Positions 1 through 6,940 of a stretch of 13,251 nt of DNA are shown here, in pieces. Source of the DNA: Candidatus Atribacter alterifermentans (GTDB lineage: Bacteria > Atribacterota > Atribacteria > Atribacterales > Atribacteraceae); the NCBI GenBank assembly GCA_012517635.1, contig JAAYUP010000051.1, positions 1 to 13,251 of the forward strand, in the 5' to 3' direction. How positions within the stretch are numbered: position 1 is the first letter of the stretch; every line of letters begins with the position of its first letter. Under the pieces are notes generated by a model. It was not told the DNA's origin. It did no database searches and saw only the letters and a list, made by a program, of their open reading frames with translations. A program made the position numbers and the translations under genes.

Positions 1-30
1 AGGATGAAAATACTTACTCAGGAATCGTTT

Positions 31-61
31 CCCACTTTAGAAAAAGGGGGACAAAGGGGGA
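31..61. repeat. GGGGGA-rich hairpin, probable dispersed intergenic repeat
   Basis: CCCACTTT (31-38) can pair imperfectly with AAAGGGGG (43-50), and the unit AAAGGGGGA occurs twice in tandem (43-51 and 53-61). Read on the minus strand it is the kind of CCCCCTTTGTCCCCC sequence I remember as a dispersed intergenic repeat in many bacterial genomes; that recollection cannot be checked here. A reading frame entering from the left edge ends at a TGA at 64-66, so the last codons of an upstream gene could run into this repeat, but too little is visible to call one. Confidence 0.45.
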
Positions 62-76
62 TTTGAATTTTTTCCT

Positions 77-257
77 GTTCCGTCATTCAGGCTGTGTCAC
101 AATGATTCTGTAAATTATTTACCCCCACTTATACGAATATTTTACGGTATTATTGGAAATAGATAACCAAAAATTGAAGATAATCGTACCGTATCCTCCA
201 CTTTGAAGTTATATGTGATGGAAGAAAAGAATTGTGACACAGCCTGAATGACGGAAC
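77..257. repeat. MITE-like element with perfect 27-bp terminal inverted repeats
   Basis: Bases 77-103 and 231-257 are perfect reverse complements over 27 bp, beginning GTTCCGTCATTCAGG and ending GTGTCACAAT on the left arm. They enclose 127 bp of AT-rich DNA with no ORF of useful size. Each arm carries a nine-base TGTGnCACA palindrome (93-101 and 233-241), and the interior has a smaller pair TACGGTA (143-149) and TACCGTA (187-193). Size, perfect arms and lack of coding capacity fit a miniature inverted-repeat transposable element or an insertion-sequence remnant. I see no clear target-site duplication and no transposase. A regulatory or other palindromic repeat is the alternative. Confidence 0.65.
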
Positions 258-264
258 GTTCTAT

Positions 265-282
265 GCGACGTGGCAATCTCAT
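265..282 (+). repeat. Fragment resembling a dispersed GCGACGTGGCAATCTC repeat
   Basis: Directly to the right of the inverted-repeat element lies GCGACGTGGCAATCTCAT, which looks like one arm of a dispersed intergenic repeat that I recall from other bacterial genomes. Only one copy is in this window, so the assignment rests on recollection. The rest of the upstream gap, 283-377, shows nothing I can name beyond AT-rich sequence. Confidence 0.3.
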
Positions 283-377
283 TTACCTATTTTGTGGTTC
301 TAAGGAGCATATTTGGCAACAACAGTTCAGTTGGAAATAAATAAAAAATGTTATTTAAATTATATATGAATTTAAAA

Positions 378-395
378 AACTTGATATTTCAAGTT
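378..395. promoter_or_regulatory. Operator-like palindrome AACTTGA-N4-TCAAGTT
   Basis: A perfect 7-bp inverted repeat with a four-base spacer ends 23 bp before the response regulator start. TATGAA (365-370) and TTCATA (394-399) form a second, overlapping symmetrical pair. The position, just upstream of the ribosome binding site AAAAGG (405-410), suits an autoregulatory operator or a leader hairpin for the two-component operon. OmpR-family regulators usually bind direct repeats, so if this is an operator it may belong to another regulator. No convincing -35/-10 pair could be fixed nearby. Confidence 0.35.
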
Positions 396-418
396 CATAA
401 AATAAAAAGGTATAAAAC

Positions 419-1096
419 ATGAAGTATATTATTTATTTAGTCGAAGATGAAGAAAATTTGAACCAGCTTTTAACGTCCTATCTAAAAAATGAAGGATGGG
501 AAGTCCATTCATTTTTTAACGGAAGTGAAGCACAAAAAAGAATCAATGCAAAACCACATCTATGGATATTGGATATTATGTTACCTGATATTGACGGTTA
601 TCAATTAATTCGAGAAATTAAAACTTTCTCCCCGGAAATACCAGTGATTTTTATTTCTGCTCGCGATGCTGACCTTGACCGAATAGTTGGGTTAGAAATG
701 GGAAGTGATGATTACCTTCCTAAACCCTTTCTTCCTCGGGAATTGGTGATTCGAAGCCGGAAGATTTTAGAAAGAACTTATGAAAAAAGCCGCGATACCA
801 AGTCTGAAAATTATATCCAACTTCCTCCTTATATCATTAATACTATTACGAGAAGTGTTCATAAAGAAAATCAATTCATTGAGTTGACGTCGAAGGAATT
901 TGATCTTCTTTGCATCTTTGCAGAAAATCCCGGAAAAGCTCTCACCCGTGAGCAAATCATAGAGAAAGTTTGGGGAAATGATTATTACGGGACTGATCGA
1001 GCTGTAGATGATTTACTTCGACGCCTTCGCAAAAAAATCCCTGAAATCCGAATTGAAACATTATACGGATTTGGCTATCGATTGGTATCATTATGA
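419..1096 (+). CDS. OmpR/PhoB-family response regulator
   Basis: This 225-residue protein is a two-domain transcription regulator. The receiver domain spans about 1-118: acidic pocket E9/D10, phospho-acceptor D52 in the LDIMLPDIDG motif, switch residue S80, and K102 in PKPF. A winged-helix DNA-binding domain covers about 130-225, with LTSKEFDLL at 156-164 and the C-terminal GFGYRL hairpin. Phosphorylation by a partner kinase is expected to drive dimerisation and promoter binding. The ATG at 419 is preceded by AAAAGG at a normal distance. Its stop overlaps the start of the histidine kinase gene (ATGA), so the two are translationally coupled and form a cognate pair. All residues needed for phosphotransfer are present. 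The target genes cannot be deduced; the neighbouring ddl is only a positional hint. Confidence 0.93.
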   Translation: MKYIIYLVEDEENLNQLLTSYLKNEGWEVHSFFNGSEAQKRINAKPHLWILDIMLPDIDGYQLIREIKTFSPEIPVIFISARDADLDRIVGLEMGSDDYLPKPFLPRELVIRSRKILERTYEKSRDTKSENYIQLPPYIINTITRSVHKENQFIELTSKEFDLLCIFAENPGKALTREQIIEKVWGNDYYGTDRAVDDLLRRLRKKIPEIRIETLYGFGYRLVSL

Positions 1097-2451
1097 TGAT
1101 GAAAAACTTACCACTTGCTATTCAAATTTGGTTAGTTTTTGCTCTTTTAATCATTGTTGTAACAATAGCTCTACTTTTAATCATTCCTTTTTCTTTAGAT
1201 CGTTTTTTTACCAATGAAATTTATGCTAACATTGAGAATGGCCAGGAGATTTTTCAATCGGGAGAAATTTGGCAGTTTCCTAAGAATTTACCACCCATTG
1301 AAAATGATAAAGCAGATCAAAACATCCGTACAGTAAGACATATTTTATTTAATAACAACCAACAAATATTCCCTCCTAATCCTTTACCAAGGCCCATTTT
1401 AGAAAACTTTATCAAACAAGCTCAGTTACAGGAAACTGATTTAAAACACTATCAAGAAATCATAAGAGAAAATCGAATGTTTTACGTTATACGGCGCATC
1501 TCGTCACCATCGGGTACCTTCTATTTACTTTCCTATATGTGGGATAGTTATCGCCAAAGCTTAGTTCGAACCCTGTTCCGCCAGCTTTCTTTGGTGATGG
1601 GGATGGTATTTATTTTAAGCTGGATTCCAGCCATAATATTAGCACAATACCTCACCAAACCTTTAGTGATTTTGGAAAAACATGTCAGCCAAATAGCCAA
1701 GCAAAATTGGGAAGAACCAGTGGTTATCCAACGAGAAGATGAGATTGGTCGCTTAGCGAAGTCAATTGATGTATTAAGAAACCGTTTAATCAGGCAAAAC
1801 GAAATTCAACAAAATTCCTTACAAAACATTTCTCATGCCCTTAAAACTCCGGTAATGGTTATACGCAGTTATGCTCTGTCGATTCTTGATGGAATTTTTC
1901 CCAAAGGAAACCTGGAAGCATCGGTTTTAGTCATCGATCAAGAAGCCGAGCGCTTGGAAAAAAGAAATCGGGATCTTCTATATTTAACTAAACTCGACGT
2001 TCTTAACGAAACGAATCAATCTCAAGATCAATTCCGTCTAGATGAACTCATCATGGAAGTTATGAATCGTTTCCAAGTAAGAAGGAAAGATATCAAATGG
2101 ATTACTGATCTTGAAAATACCAACTATTTTGGTGATTATGAACAATGGACTGTCGCTTTGGAAAATTTATTAGATAATCAAGTTCGCTATGCTCAAAATA
2201 CCATATCAATTTCACTCAAGGCACAACCCAACTTCCAAATACTCATCCAGGTTGGAAATGATGGACCTCCTATTGAAGAAAAGACCATGAAAACACTTTT
2301 TGAAAAATTCCATCCAGGTATGAAAGGTGAGTTTGGGCTTGGTTTATCTATAACTGCAAGAATCATTAAGCTCCACGGCGGCACAATTTCCGCTGCTAAT
2401 CAGGAAAAGGGGGTTGTCTTCTCTATTATAATTCCAGCTCAGAAATCGTGA
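1093..2451 (+). CDS. Membrane sensor histidine kinase (HAMP, HisKA, HATPase)
   Basis: The 452-residue protein has a first transmembrane helix at about 9-32, an extracytoplasmic sensor region of about 125 residues with no fold I recognise, and a second transmembrane helix at about 164-187. A HAMP linker follows at about 188-237, then the dimerisation/phospho-acceptor domain with H248 in NISHALKTP. The ATP-binding domain shows an N box ENLLDNQVRYA (357-367), G1 box VGNDGPP (387-393), F box TLFEKF (401-406) and G2 box GEFGLGLS (412-419). It should autophosphorylate on H248 and pass the phosphate to D52 of the regulator encoded just upstream. Three consecutive in-frame ATG codons open the gene; the first overlaps the regulator stop, and no strong separate ribosome binding site is visible, which fits translational coupling. 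The signal sensed is unknown. Confidence 0.93.
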   Translation: MMMKNLPLAIQIWLVFALLIIVVTIALLLIIPFSLDRFFTNEIYANIENGQEIFQSGEIWQFPKNLPPIENDKADQNIRTVRHILFNNNQQIFPPNPLPRPILENFIKQAQLQETDLKHYQEIIRENRMFYVIRRISSPSGTFYLLSYMWDSYRQSLVRTLFRQLSLVMGMVFILSWIPAIILAQYLTKPLVILEKHVSQIAKQNWEEPVVIQREDEIGRLAKSIDVLRNRLIRQNEIQQNSLQNISHALKTPVMVIRSYALSILDGIFPKGNLEASVLVIDQEAERLEKRNRDLLYLTKLDVLNETNQSQDQFRLDELIMEVMNRFQVRRKDIKWITDLENTNYFGDYEQWTVALENLLDNQVRYAQNTISISLKAQPNFQILIQVGNDGPPIEEKTMKTLFEKFHPGMKGEFGLGLSITARIIKLHGGTISAANQEKGVVFSIIIPAQKS

Positions 2452-2464
2452 ATTGTGAATTTCA

Positions 2465-3568
2465 TTATTCTTTATAGGTGGTTATTAATTTTTGATCCCG
2501 TTTCGCCCGCTCAATGGCCAATTCTATGAGACGTGTTATTAAATCTTTATAAGATAAACCACTTGCTTCCCAAAGCTTGGGATACATACTGATTTTGGTA
2601 AACCCTGGAATGGTGTTCACCTCATTCACCAAGAGTTTGCCATTTTCTTGTAGGAAAAAGTCAACTCGTGCCATTCCTTCGATTTCTAATACTTGGAAGA
2701 CTTTAATCGCCATTTCTTGAATTTTTTTTATTAAATTATCTGGCAATTTGGCTGGAACCTCAAGAATTGCACCATTCTCATCCAGATATTTTGCTTCGTA
2801 GGAATAAAATTCGTAATTGGGCTTGATTTCACCGGGAAGGGATGCTTCCGGATGTTCATTCCCTAAAACTGAACATTCTATTTCCCTTCCAAGTATACAT
2901 TCTTCTATTAATATTTTATGATCATATAGAAAGGCTTTATCGATAGCTGGTTTCATTTCATCAATGGTTTTTACTTTGCTAATCCCCACTGAAGATCCCA
3001 GATTAACTGGTTTTATAAAAAGAGGAAGACCAAATTCAGCCTGGATTTGAAGTGGTTTTATGGTGTTTCGATCGATCTGACGCACCACTTGAAAATGTGG
3101 GATAGGGATGCTAGCATCACGAAGGAGGCGTTTTGTTACTTCTTTATCCATACCAATGGCTGACCCAAGTATTCCAGCGCCAACAAAAGGGATCCCAGAT
3201 AGCTTTAAAAAACCTTGGATTGATCCATCTTCACCGTTGGTACCATGTAAAACTGGAAATACCACATCTATAGGTTTTTGCTTTCCCTGTGTTGATAGAT
3301 GGTATAAAAAACCAACCCTTTGGCCAGGTATTAATGCCAGTTGATCGCTCTTATTGGTAAATGATTTTAATCGACGGGTTGCATTCAATCCAAGAAAAAT
3401 TTGTTCATCGCTAAAATGCCATCCTCCTTGTTTGTCAATACCAATCAGTACAACATCATATTTTTCTTTGTCAATGGCTTCATAAATGCTCCGCGCCGAT
3501 AAAATTGATATTTCATGTTCCACCGACTGACCACCAAATAATATTCCAACTTTAATTTTAGATTCCAA
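2465..3568 (-). CDS. ddl: D-alanine--D-alanine ligase
   Basis: This ATP-grasp enzyme joins two D-alanines in the cytoplasm to make the dipeptide that ends the peptidoglycan stem peptide. The 367 residues match the DdlA-type length. Visible hallmarks are GGQSVEHEIS near the N terminus (E18), HGTNGEDG (108-115), the ATP-binding strand FIKPVNLGSSVG (184-195), and the metal ligands D303, E316 and N318 in RVDFFL and NEVN. EAKY (258-261) places a tyrosine at the position that in this family favours D-Ala-D-Ala over D-Ala-D-lactate, so it does not look like a vancomycin-resistance ligase. The start is TTG, 11 nt after an AAAGGAG site that itself sits in the palindrome AAAGGAGCCTTT. The gene converges on the histidine kinase gene with only 13 bp between stop codons. 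Confidence 0.96.
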   Translation of the reverse strand: MESKIKVGILFGGQSVEHEISILSARSIYEAIDKEKYDVVLIGIDKQGGWHFSDEQIFLGLNATRRLKSFTNKSDQLALIPGQRVGFLYHLSTQGKQKPIDVVFPVLHGTNGEDGSIQGFLKLSGIPFVGAGILGSAIGMDKEVTKRLLRDASIPIPHFQVVRQIDRNTIKPLQIQAEFGLPLFIKPVNLGSSVGISKVKTIDEMKPAIDKAFLYDHKILIEECILGREIECSVLGNEHPEASLPGEIKPNYEFYSYEAKYLDENGAILEVPAKLPDNLIKKIQEMAIKVFQVLEIEGMARVDFFLQENGKLLVNEVNTIPGFTKISMYPKLWEASGLSYKDLITRLIELAIERAKRDQKLITTYKE

Positions 3569-3609
3569 TTGAGTAAAGGCTCCTTTAATAATTAAAAAGT
3601 ATTGAATGA

Positions 3610-3615
3610 ATTATA
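3610..3615 (-). promoter_or_regulatory. Possible -10 box for ddl
   Basis: On the minus strand this reads TATAAT, a perfect -10 hexamer, about 40 bp upstream of the TTG start of ddl. No good -35 hexamer lies 16-18 bp further upstream, and the region is AT-rich, so a chance match is quite possible. Confidence 0.3.
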
Positions 3616-3698
3616 TATCATATTATGGAACTGTATTATCTTTCCTGTAAATACACGGGCATGATAAATCAAGCCCCTACCAAAGATTTTTAAAAAAG

Positions 3699-3830
3699 GC
3701 GTCATCCTGAGCCCTCGCTTTTCGAGGGCGTGAGGATCTCATCTTTTTATATATAATTTTGGAAAAGATTTAAAAGGATGAGATTCTCACGTCGTCCAAC
3801 CAAAGAATGGTTGAACTCTTAGAAATAACG
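3699..3830. repeat. Composite palindromic intergenic repeat (three stem-loops)
   Basis: The gap between ddl and polA contains three nested or adjacent hairpins. The first has GCCCTCG (3711-3717) pairing with CGAGGGC (3723-3729). The second is a long imperfect inverted repeat between 3729-3749 and 3771-3791, with CGTGAGGATCTCATC on the left arm and two mismatches. The third has CAACCA (3797-3802) pairing with TGGTTG (3808-3813). The left edge GTCATCCTGAG and the phrase GTGAGGATCTCATC resemble a repeat type scattered between genes in many bacteria. Bases 3729-3744 recur exactly at 8026-8041. It lies between divergently transcribed genes. Non-autonomous mobile element or REP-like sequence are the likely natures; no ORF is present. 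Confidence 0.6.
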
Positions 3831-3980
3831 GTTCAAGATTAGTATTTTCATTGCTAACTTAATATAACGATAAGATTGAGTTTATATCATGACCTTGAAT
3901 CTACACAAAAAACCAAAAAAAGATACAATATTTATAGGTCCGAAATAAAACGAAAAGAAGAAAGGATAAATTTAGTCTTA

Positions 3981-5744
3981 ATGCACACCGAGTATCGATT
4001 CATCAAATCAATTCATGATATCCAACCACTTTTATCATCTTTGAATGAAAACTCTATTATTGCAATTGACACCGAGACTACTGGACTTGATCCCTTTCAA
4101 AACCGACTTCGAATGATCCAAATTGCATCCTTAAACCAACCGGTAATCTTAATTGACCTTTGGAAAGCATCTTATGATATTATTTCCTCCCTGAAGAAAA
4201 TCTTCACTTCTTCAGCTCTTAAAATTTTTCACAATGCCAAGTTTGATCTGAAGTTTTTAATAAAATCTGGATTTATAGTTCATGGTCCCTATTTTGACAC
4301 TATGTTAGCAGCACAAGTTTTATCAGCCGGTCAAAAAAGTCAAGGTTTCAAGCTCTCTGACTTGGTACGAGAGGAATTATCCATTGACCTTCCTAAGGAA
4401 TTGCAAAACAGCGATTGGAGCGGTGAATTCAGTGAAGAACAATTGAGTTATGCGGCGCGTGATGCCCAAGTATTACTGGAAATTTACCCTTGTCTTCTTT
4501 CAAAACTGGAAAACGCTCATTTATCTGCAACAGCCGAGTTAGAATTTGAATGCCTTTCAGCCGTCGTCGATATGGAACTCAGTGGAATGCTTCTTCATGC
4601 TGAAAAATGGGCAAAATTGACTGAAGAATTAGAAAAAAATCAAAGCGACTTAGCAGCGACTCTCCACCAACGACTTAAAGAAGGATTTAAGAGAATCCCA
4701 CAGCTCCCATTTATGGATAATTTGAACTCGGAGCAACCGCCTCTTAATTTAGATAGCCCTAAACAAATGTTGGAAGCCTTACAGCAGTTGGGAATTCCTT
4801 TAAAAACAACCTCGCATGAAGAATTATCTCAAATAAGTCGTCAATTTCCTGTTATTCAAGCTCTAATCGATTATCGCAAAGTAACGAAAGTTCTCCAATC
4901 TTTTGCCAGTACTCTCCCCAAATATATCCATCCGGTAACGAATCGAATCCATCCTGATTATTGGCAAATTGGTACTACGACCGGACGTTTTTCTTGTCGA
5001 AACCCCAACTTACAACAAATTCCTCGAGACCAGATTTTTCGAGAATGTTTTATCCCATCGGAAGGCAATCTCCTCATAATCGGCGATTACTCTCAAATTG
5101 AACTTCGTGTTGCGGCAGAAATCAGCCACGATCAAAGAATGATCGATGCTTTTCAACAAAACCAAGATATTCATTGTCTAACCGCCTCCCTTTTGATTGG
5201 AAAAGATATCGGCAACGTCACGAAAGAAGAAAGACAAGCCGCAAAAGCAGTTAATTTTGGTCTCTTATATGCTATGGGAGCTCGAGGTTTACAGCTCTAT
5301 GCTCAAAATTCTTATGGTGTCGAGATGACTAATCAACAAGCTGTTGATTTCCGTAAACGTTTCTTTGAAGTTTACCAAGGCATCGCTTCCTGGCAAAAAG
5401 AACTCAGTACCAGTCGCCTCAAGGAAATTCGAACCCTTAATGGACGGTTACGAATATGGGAAGATCATCCTAAAATGACTGAACTCTTTAATTCTCCAAT
5501 CCAAGGAACAGCTGCTGATATAATGAAACAATCCATGGCGATGTCTTTTCCTTATTTGAACAGGAACAATATTCATCTCATTGCAACGGTCCACGATGAA
5601 ATTCTTCTTGAATCGCCTCAAGAAAAAGCTCAAGAAATATCCCATTTCTTGAAAGAAACAATGATTAAAGCTGGGAAAAAATTTATTCAACAAGTACCTA
5701 TAGAGGTAGACATTGTTATCGCAAAAAATTGGTCTGAAAAGTAA
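3981..5744 (+). CDS. polA: Family A DNA polymerase with 3'-5' exonuclease, lacking the 5' nuclease domain
   Basis: From ATG 3981 the protein has 587 residues. An N-terminal DEDDy proofreading exonuclease shows ExoI DTETTG (D30, E32), ExoII HNAKFD (N85, D89) and ExoIII YAARD (Y157, D161), all intact. The polymerase domain has motif A GDYSQIELR (D369), O-helix motif B with R418, K422, F426 and Y430 in KAVNFGLLY, and motif C VHDEI (D539). F426 matches the Klenow F762 position. The FEN-like 5'-3' nuclease domain that opens E. coli PolA is absent, as in Aquifex-type polymerases. The frame stays open to a TTG at 3876, but that start has no ribosome binding site and adds 35 lysine/arginine-rich residues; ATG 3981 has AAAGGA about 14 nt upstream and begins where exonuclease domains usually do. 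Expected roles are gap filling and repair synthesis. Confidence 0.92.
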   Translation: MHTEYRFIKSIHDIQPLLSSLNENSIIAIDTETTGLDPFQNRLRMIQIASLNQPVILIDLWKASYDIISSLKKIFTSSALKIFHNAKFDLKFLIKSGFIVHGPYFDTMLAAQVLSAGQKSQGFKLSDLVREELSIDLPKELQNSDWSGEFSEEQLSYAARDAQVLLEIYPCLLSKLENAHLSATAELEFECLSAVVDMELSGMLLHAEKWAKLTEELEKNQSDLAATLHQRLKEGFKRIPQLPFMDNLNSEQPPLNLDSPKQMLEALQQLGIPLKTTSHEELSQISRQFPVIQALIDYRKVTKVLQSFASTLPKYIHPVTNRIHPDYWQIGTTTGRFSCRNPNLQQIPRDQIFRECFIPSEGNLLIIGDYSQIELRVAAEISHDQRMIDAFQQNQDIHCLTASLLIGKDIGNVTKEERQAAKAVNFGLLYAMGARGLQLYAQNSYGVEMTNQQAVDFRKRFFEVYQGIASWQKELSTSRLKEIRTLNGRLRIWEDHPKMTELFNSPIQGTAADIMKQSMAMSFPYLNRNNIHLIATVHDEILLESPQEKAQEISHFLKETMIKAGKKFIQQVPIEVDIVIAKNWSEK

Positions 5745-5777
5745 TTCCTTGAAGAATTTTTGAGGAAGGAGAAAGAC

Positions 5778-6206
5778 ATGTCGGTTTGTGAATACATTGA
5801 ATTTCAATGTCCCAGTTGTAATTCACGACGAACAATTGAGATTTGGAGATCAATTAATACTCAGGAAAACCCTGAATTAAAAAAAGAGCTTTTTGAGGGA
5901 AGAATTAACGTCTTTCACTGTCTTGAGTGTGACTTCGAAGGAAGCCTTCCAGTAGACTTACTTTATCATGATGTTGAAAATCAATTTTGCGTTCAGTTTT
6001 TTCCTTTTGAATGGGTACTTGATGATAAATTCATCCAACGTTTTCGTTTTCAAGATGGAAATGTGATATTTGCCCTTCAAAAGGATCTTGTAAACTTTCC
6101 TCCTTACCTGCGAAATTTCCAAATTACTTTTAATATGAATGAAATGATTCGCTACATCATTTTTTTGGAAAAAGTTTTGCAGGTTGGTAAAAATAAGTTA
6201 AAATGA
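5778..6206 (+). CDS. CpXC-domain zinc-ribbon protein of unknown function
   Basis: This 142-residue protein begins with the CpXC domain: CPSC at 11-14 and HCLEC with C48 and C51 form a two-knuckle zinc ribbon, and the conserved NPELKKELFEGRIN stretch and the LYHD segment lie in the expected places. The family is widespread and its function is not established. The C-terminal half (about 70-142) has no recognisable motif. ATG 5778 is chosen over the upstream in-frame TTG at 5760 because a strong AGGAAGGAG site (5764-5771) lies directly before it and would otherwise be inside the gene. It starts 33 bp after polA with no terminator between, so the two are probably co-transcribed. It should be cytoplasmic, as no signal peptide or membrane helix is visible. 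Confidence 0.85.
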   Translation: MSVCEYIEFQCPSCNSRRTIEIWRSINTQENPELKKELFEGRINVFHCLECDFEGSLPVDLLYHDVENQFCVQFFPFEWVLDDKFIQRFRFQDGNVIFALQKDLVNFPPYLRNFQITFNMNEMIRYIIFLEKVLQVGKNKLK

Positions 6207-6447
6207 AAAAACCACAGATCCCAACAAACCGTCCAACTTTAATTTTTTCTTCAGGGAATTCGAGCTCTTCAATCCCCTGTAGGAACATCAGGTTTGAGCC
6301 CTCAGTTCTTAAAGTTTTCCAATTTCTCGGAACCTGTGGCAATTCTATTAAACTACAAATTCCATAAAAAGTCAAGATCAACTGGTATTCATGATAGCAA
6401 TATGGAGATAAAAAAGAACTAAAAATACTTCAAGGAGCGTATCTATT
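6207..6447. other. Intergenic stretch with imperfect inverted repeat, no supported gene
   Basis: Between the CpXC gene and the next gene I see no coding region I trust. CCACAG (6212-6217) pairs with CTGTGG (6334-6339) and the match continues imperfectly inward (GATCCC against GGAACC). Inside lies a stem CAGGG (6252-6256) with CCCTG (6275-6279). A minus-strand frame of about 74 codons crosses the area, but it opens with TTG, has no ribosome binding site and overlaps the end of the CpXC gene. A repeat element or a structured 3' end is possible. Confidence 0.3.
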
Positions 6448-6900
6448 ATGACCAAGAGATGGCTTACCAAAGAAAACTCAATCAAATACCTTAATGAAGC
6501 TTTTTATGGTCATCTGGCAACTGTTAGCAATAATCAACCTTACCTGGTTCCAGTCAATTATGTTTATCAACAAAATCATCTCTATATCCATTCAGCACTT
6601 CAAGGGCAAAAAATTGCAAATATTCGAGAGAATTCCCGAATATGTTTCGAGATTAGCCATCCCATCCAGCTTCTCCTTGGAGAAAAACCCTGCCAATTTG
6701 GAATGCATTACTGGAGTGTTTTGGTTTTTGGGCAGGCTCATATTCTTGATGATTTCAATTTGAAAACTGCAGCTCTGAAACTCTTCATCGAAAAATATAG
6801 TCATAAAGATAATTTAAGCCCTATGGATCCTAATGATATTGAGAACGTTGCTATTATTGATATAACTATTGAAAATATTTCAGGAAAGGCTAATTATTAA
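6448..6900 (+). CDS. Pyridoxamine 5'-phosphate oxidase-fold flavin protein (NimA-like family)
   Basis: The 150-residue length and sequence fit the split-barrel FMN-binding family that includes pyridoxamine 5'-phosphate oxidase-like and nitroimidazole-reductase (Nim) proteins. The first strands GHLATVSNNQPYLVPVNYVY (21-40) and the segment LYIHSALQGQKIANI (45-59) followed by a strand at 64-69 are typical, and a later YWSVLVFGQAHI strand (88-99) closes the barrel. Members usually bind FMN or a related cofactor and reduce small molecules; substrate cannot be predicted here, and drug resistance should not be inferred from family membership alone. An AAGGAG site (6432-6437) precedes the ATG. The gene appears monocistronic, with a hairpin immediately after its stop codon and a convergent neighbour. 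No signal peptide is present. Confidence 0.85.
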   Translation: MTKRWLTKENSIKYLNEAFYGHLATVSNNQPYLVPVNYVYQQNHLYIHSALQGQKIANIRENSRICFEISHPIQLLLGEKPCQFGMHYWSVLVFGQAHILDDFNLKTAALKLFIEKYSHKDNLSPMDPNDIENVAIIDITIENISGKANY

Positions 6901-6940
6901 ACAGGAAAGGCAGTTTTGGGAATCATTTTCCTGTTTTAAT
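6899..6940 (+). terminator. Candidate rho-independent terminator after the flavin-protein gene
   Basis: AAACAGGAAA (6899-6908) and TTTCCTGTTT (6927-6936) are a perfect 10-bp inverted repeat with an 18-nt loop, starting in the stop codon of the upstream gene and ending in a T-rich stretch. The stem is AT-rich and the T run short, so efficiency is uncertain. The right arm lies inside the last codons of the convergent CapA-family gene, whose stop is at 6923-6925. Confidence 0.5.

Noticed and set aside
93..241. TGTGnCACA sites as CRP/FNR-type operators
   Set aside because: Both lie inside the perfect 27-bp arms and are explained by the inverted-repeat element; true CRP/FNR sites have a longer spacer.
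2465..3568. Vancomycin-resistance type D-Ala-D-Lac ligase next to a two-component system
   Set aside because: The EAKY motif keeps the tyrosine typical of D-Ala-D-Ala ligases, and no vanH or vanX homologue is nearby.
3876..3980. 35-residue N-terminal extension of the polymerase from a TTG start
   Set aside because: No ribosome binding site precedes the TTG, the segment is Lys/Arg-rich without a fold, and ATG 3981 lies just before the exonuclease domain with a purine-rich site upstream.
5448..5807. 119-codon minus-strand frame across the end of polA
   Set aside because: It is antisense to conserved polymerase motif C and the beginning of the CpXC gene, with no family match; it is a shadow.
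6157..6381. Minus-strand frame of 74 codons with fairly protein-like composition
   Set aside because: It opens with TTG, lacks a ribosome binding site, overlaps the end of the CpXC gene in antisense and matches no family I recognise. Kept only as part of the intergenic finding.
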